Source of the DNA: CAYTBN01 sp964436045
GTDB lineage: Bacteria; Myxococcota_A; UBA796; UBA9615; CAYRNR01
Assembly (NCBI GenBank): GCA_964436045.1
Contig: CAYTBN010000019.1
Coordinates: forward strand, 44,456 to 108,455
DNA length: 64,000 nucleotides
Reading direction: 5' to 3'
Below the pieces are notes generated by a model that was not told the origin of the DNA, made no database searches, and was given only the letters and a program-made list of their open reading frames with translations. Positions 60,420 through 64,000 of this stretch are shown piece by piece (within the stretch, counting starts at the first letter, position 1; every line of letters begins with the position of its first letter). A program made the translations under genes and the position numbers.

Positions 60420-61457
60420 GTGGAGATCGCCATCAGCGGATACGGGGTATTGAGCCACCTGGGCGAGGGGCCCGGCGTGCTCCCCGTGCTGCTGGGCGAA
60501 CCGCCGGTACCCGCCGAAGAGGTGCTGGACGATGGCCTCTCGGCGCCCGTGGGCCGCATCGGACTGATCCGGAATCACCCTTTCGGCCGCCGCTACGAGC
60601 GCTTCGGCCAGATGGACACCTTCAGCCGCTACGCCTTCATCGCCGCCGGCCACGCCCTCGACGCCGCGGCCATCGGCGCCCCGGATCCAGGCTTCGAGGA
60701 CGGCGGCGTGATCTACGGCACCGCGTACGGCTGCCAGGACGCCAACGCCCAGTTCGACCAGTTCAGTCTGGACCCCGTCGTCGGCCTGCGCGGCGCGAGT
60801 CCGCTGGCCTTCAAGGGCACCGTGGACAACGCTCCGGCGGGCTGGAGCGCGGTCGGATACACCCTGCGCGGCGTCAACGCCACCTTCGTCAGCGGCATCG
60901 GCGCGGGCGCCGAGGCGCTGCTCTGCGCTCGCTCCGCCATCGTCGCCGGCCGCGCCCGACGGGTTGTCGCGGGCGCGGTCGAACGGTTGATCCCCCTGCA
61001 GCTGGCGGCACTCTACCGGGACGGCGACACTCCAGAGCCGTTCGCCGCCGAGGGTGCGGTCATGCTGGTGGTCGAGGACGCCGCGGCGGCCGCCGAACGG
61101 GGCCACGTCCCCGCGGGGCGGCTGCGCGCCGCCGACCGGTTGCCCGGGTGCGATGCCGGGACACTCCAGGATTGGATCACGCGCAGCGGGTACGCGCGCG
61201 AGGAGCTGGCTCTGGTGAGCCTCGCGCCCTGGCCGGGGCCGCGACGGGGAGAGCTGGCGACGCTGGTCGAGGAGGCTGGCATCTCGAGGCCGCCGCGGAT
61301 CGACGGCGAATCTGCGGGCTCGATGATGGCTGGTGAGCTTCCCCTGGCCCTGGCGATGACCATCGAACGGCTGCGCTCGACGGGGATCAGTGGTCCGGCC
61401 CTGGTGCTGGGTGCGGGCGAGGGCCGGGAGGTCTTCGCGTTCATCGTCGAAACCTGA
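60420..61457 (+). CDS. Short, catalytically degenerate KAS-fold protein, KAS-4
   Basis: 345 residues, GTG start, 58 bases after KAS-3. The KAS fold is recognisable (AISGYGVLSHLGEG; IYGTAYGC; VNATFVSGIGAGAEALLCA). The Cys position is I160, and the His-containing motifs are absent (GESAGSMMAGELPLA where KSxxGHxxGA is expected). It is about 60-90 residues shorter than active KAS enzymes. It could be a second chain-length factor, an acyl-binding protein or a scaffold. It is the last gene of the array before the MopE-type lipoprotein. Confidence 0.78.
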   Translation: MEIAISGYGVLSHLGEGPGVLPVLLGEPPVPAEEVLDDGLSAPVGRIGLIRNHPFGRRYERFGQMDTFSRYAFIAAGHALDAAAIGAPDPGFEDGGVIYGTAYGCQDANAQFDQFSLDPVVGLRGASPLAFKGTVDNAPAGWSAVGYTLRGVNATFVSGIGAGAEALLCARSAIVAGRARRVVAGAVERLIPLQLAALYRDGDTPEPFAAEGAVMLVVEDAAAAAERGHVPAGRLRAADRLPGCDAGTLQDWITRSGYAREELALVSLAPWPGPRRGELATLVEEAGISRPPRIDGESAGSMMAGELPLALAMTIERLRSTGISGPALVLGAGEGREVFAFIVET

Positions 61458-61545
61458 CCGACGGGTCCGGAAAGAAACCCCTGCGTCCAGCCTGGACTGG
61501 ACGCTATCATCACCGTCACCAACCCATATCCAAAAGGGGAGTTCG

Positions 61546-64000
61546 ATGTCCCGACACCTGCTGTTGGCCCTGTTCGCCGCTCTGTTTTTGATCGCCGGCT
61601 GTCCGGGGGACGACGACGATACGACCGGGGACGACGACGTCACGGGCGATGACGATTCGACCGGCGATGACGACACCTCGGGCGACGATGACACCACGGG
61701 TCCGGTGGACGCGGACGGCGACGGCTGGGACGAGACCGAGGACTGCGACGACAACGACGCGGATCTCAACCTGGACGACGGCGACGGCGACGGATTCTCC
61801 ACCTGCGACGGCGACTGCGACGACGACGACGACGAGGTCCACCCGGACGCCACCGAGGAGACCTGCGACGGCGTCGACAACGACTGCGACGACTCCACCG
61901 ACGACGCGCCGGACGGCGATGGCGACGGATCGACGATGTGTGACGACTGCGACGACGCGGACGATCAGGTCTTCCCCGGCAACACCGAGGCGACCTGCGA
62001 CGGCCTCGACAACGACTGCGATCCTGCCACCGAGGACGAGCCCGACGCGGACGGCGACGGGTCGACCGTCTGCGACGATTGCGACGACACCGACGCCGAG
62101 GCGTACCCCGGTGCCGACGAGGTCACCTGCGACGGTGTGGACAACGACTGCGATCCACTCACCGAGGATGGTCCCGACGACGACAGCGACGGCTTCTCCT
62201 CCTGCGACGACTGTGACGACGCGGACGCCGATATCTTCCCCGGAGCCGCCGAGGTCAGCTGCGACGGCATCGACAACGACTGCGACCCCGCCACCGAGGA
62301 CGGCCCCGACGACGACGGCGACGGCTTCTCCTCGTGTGACGACTGCGATGACGCCGACCCCGCCATCTTCCCCGGCGCCGCCGAGGTCACCTGTGACGGC
62401 GTGGACAACGACTGCGACCCCGCCACCGAGGACGGTCCGGACGACGACGGCGACGGCGCCACCACCTGCGACGATTGTGACGACGCCGACCCCGCCATCT
62501 TCCCCGGCGCCGAAGAAGTTCCCTGCGATGGGAACGACAACGACTGCGATCCCGCGACCGTCGACGATTTTGACGACGACGGCGACGGATTTACGGTCTG
62601 CGACGACTGCGACGACGCCGACCCCGCCATCTTCCCCGGCGCGGCCGAGGTGCCCTGCGACGGCATCGACAACGACTGCGACCCTGCCACGGTCGACGGT
62701 CTGGACGGGGACAACGACGGCTTCGCAGAGTGCGAGGACTGCGACGACACCGACCCGGCCGTGTTCCCCGGCGCCACCGAGGTCTGCAACGGCGTGGACG
62801 ACGACTGTGATCCCGCGACCGACGAGGCGGCGGACGACGATGGCGACGGCCTGTCGCTTTGCGATGGGGACTGCGACGACGACGACGCGGCGGTGTTCCC
62901 CGGGGCCGACGAGATCTGCAACGGGCTGGACGACGACTGCGATCCGCTCACCGACGAGCTGGCCGACGAAGACGGCGACGGCGTCACCGACTGCGGTGGA
63001 GACTGCGACGACACGGACGACACGATCTTCCCCGGTGGAGCCGAACTCTGCGACGGGCTGGACAACGACTGTAACGGTGTGGTCGACGAGTACGTGAGCC
63101 TGGACCTGGACGGCGACGGCTACAGCCCCTGCCTCGGGGACTGCGACGACGCCGACGCGAACGTCTCACCCGGCGAGCTCGAGATCGGTTGCGACGGCAT
63201 CGACAACGATTGCGACCCCCTCACGGAGGACGAGGCGGACCTGGATGGTGACGGATTCACCACCTGCGACGACTGCGACGACAACGACCCCGCGGTCTTC
63301 CCCGGGGCGGCCGAGGTCACCTGTGACGGTCTGGACAACGACTGCGACCCCGCCACCGCCGATTCGGTGGACGGCGACGGCGACGGCTTCAGCGACTGTG
63401 ATGACTGCGACGACGCCGATCCGGCCGTGTTCCCCGGCGCAGCCGAGGTCACCTGCGACGGCATCGACAACGACTGCGACCCCGCCACCGAGGACGGACC
63501 GGACGGTGACGGCGACGGGTTCACCGAATGTGACGACTGTGACGACGCGGATCCGGGCGCCTTCCCGGGCAACACCGAGGTCACCTGCGACGGTGTCGAC
63601 AACGACTGCGACCCCGCCACCGAGGACGGACCGGACGACGACGGCGACGGCTTCACCGCCTGCGACGACTGCGACGACACCGACCCCGCCCTCAACCTCG
63701 ACGACCTGGACGGCGACGGCTACACGTCCTGCACCAACGAGTGCGACGACAACAACCCCAACACCTACCCGGGCGCCTACGAGATCTGCGACGGGGAGGA
63801 CAACGACTGCGACGGCTCGCTGCCCAACAAGGAGATCGACGACGACGGCGACGGCTTCGACGAGTGCGCGGGGGACTGCGACGACTTCGATCCCACCCTG
63901 AGCCCGGCGGATCTGGACGGGGACGGCGTGTCCACCTGCGACGAGGACTGCGACGACGCCGATCCGGCCGTGTTCCCCGGCGCAGCCGAGGTCACCTGCG
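61546..64000 (+). CDS. Giant MopE-type repeat lipoprotein (3' end beyond window)
   Basis: At least 818 residues. ATG 61546 with AAAAGGGGAG upstream gives the signal peptide MSRHLLLALFAALFLIAGC, a clean lipobox. A GDDDTTGDDD spacer then precedes about 20 tandem Asp/Cys repeats of 35-39 residues (CDGDCDDDD, DNDCDPATEDGPDDDGDGF, DPAIFPGAAEV). The reading frame is unbroken to the window end. In the repeats, Cys pairs probably form disulfides and Asp loops bind metal. Several repeats are nearly identical at DNA level, indicating recent expansion by recombination. It follows the KAS array by about 90 bases. Confidence 0.9.
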   Translation, partial: MSRHLLLALFAALFLIAGCPGDDDDTTGDDDVTGDDDSTGDDDTSGDDDTTGPVDADGDGWDETEDCDDNDADLNLDDGDGDGFSTCDGDCDDDDDEVHPDATEETCDGVDNDCDDSTDDAPDGDGDGSTMCDDCDDADDQVFPGNTEATCDGLDNDCDPATEDEPDADGDGSTVCDDCDDTDAEAYPGADEVTCDGVDNDCDPLTEDGPDDDSDGFSSCDDCDDADADIFPGAAEVSCDGIDNDCDPATEDGPDDDGDGFSSCDDCDDADPAIFPGAAEVTCDGVDNDCDPATEDGPDDDGDGATTCDDCDDADPAIFPGAEEVPCDGNDNDCDPATVDDFDDDGDGFTVCDDCDDADPAIFPGAAEVPCDGIDNDCDPATVDGLDGDNDGFAECEDCDDTDPAVFPGATEVCNGVDDDCDPATDEAADDDGDGLSLCDGDCDDDDAAVFPGADEICNGLDDDCDPLTDELADEDGDGVTDCGGDCDDTDDTIFPGGAELCDGLDNDCNGVVDEYVSLDLDGDGYSPCLGDCDDADANVSPGELEIGCDGIDNDCDPLTEDEADLDGDGFTTCDDCDDNDPAVFPGAAEVTCDGLDNDCDPATADSVDGDGDGFSDCDDCDDADPAVFPGAAEVTCDGIDNDCDPATEDGPDGDGDGFTECDDCDDADPGAFPGNTEVTCDGVDNDCDPATEDGPDDDGDGFTACDDCDDTDPALNLDDLDGDGYTSCTNECDDNNPNTYPGAYEICDGEDNDCDGSLPNKEIDDDGDGFDECAGDCDDFDPTLSPADLDGDGVSTCDEDCDDADPAVFPGAAEVTC

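Noticed and set aside
61649..63901. Thr/Arg/Ala-rich frames within the last MopE-type gene
   Set aside because: Off-frame readings of the Asp/Cys repeats. The true frame is unbroken from ATG 61546 to the end.

Overview
This is a 64 kb, very GC-rich, gene-dense stretch of a bacterial chromosome. It most resembles an uncultured Myxococcota / former Deltaproteobacteria lineage. That is an inference from gene content. The window has four proteins built from Asp/Cys-rich MopE-type repeats (DNDCDG, DCDDxD), three of them ending in a MYXO-CTERM-like tail (Cys pair, transmembrane segment, Arg cluster). It also has two eukaryotic-type Ser/Thr kinases, an FHA histidine kinase, a PilZ protein, type II secretion / pilus relatives and many secreted lipoproteins. 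No transposase, integrase, CRISPR array, rRNA or tRNA was recognised.

Layout. 0-9 kb: a leftward operon (MopE-type surface protein, SMUG1-like uracil-DNA glycosylase, sulfatase, lipoprotein start), then a secreted cupin, a J-domain protein, a leucine-rich-repeat protein, a methyltransferase-TPR gene and small unknowns. 8.2-8.8 kb: a gene-free patch rich in inverted and tandem repeats. 8.8-20 kb: acyl-CoA-binding protein, SufS-like cysteine desulfurase, a cyclic-nucleotide-domain Ser/Thr kinase, and an operon of two paralogous zinc-ribbon membrane proteins plus a 2002-residue alpha-2-macroglobulin. 20-35.5 kb: a pyruvate-kinase-C-like protein, a methyltransferase, a PilZ protein with a Ser-Glu/Thr-Glu microsatellite, a large lipoprotein esterase, an outer-membrane protein, a kinase lacking most of its N-lobe, an Atg22/UMF1-type MFS protein, a NIF3 protein, hemW-lepA and a phospholipase-D-like protein. 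35.5-46 kb: an M23 peptidase fused to MopE repeats, a large MopE protein, an orphan GspC-like protein, a TMTC-like glycosyltransferase and an FHA histidine kinase without its phospho-acceptor His. 45.8-54 kb: a SelW-like selenoprotein with an in-frame UGA and a SECIS-like hairpin, mobA, a lipase, guaA, an arsenosugar-type peroxidase / radical-SAM pair with the radical-SAM gene broken, a truncated metallo-beta-lactamase, and a GspE/PilB-like ATPase with no Walker A motif. 54-61.5 kb: a divergent FabL-like reductase and four ketosynthase-family genes with an acyl carrier protein. Two ketosynthases have the full Cys-His-His triad and two have lost it. The window ends inside a giant MopE-repeat lipoprotein.

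Most notable. (1) The selenoprotein, which a standard gene caller would miss. (2) The ketosynthase array, which looks like an uncharacterised type II fatty-acid or polyketide pathway. (3) Several signalling or ATPase genes whose catalytic residues have been replaced. Separately, four genes each carry one single-base frameshift, two of them in G homopolymers, and three genes have lost an internal or N-terminal segment. Sequencing or assembly error must be excluded before these are treated as biology.
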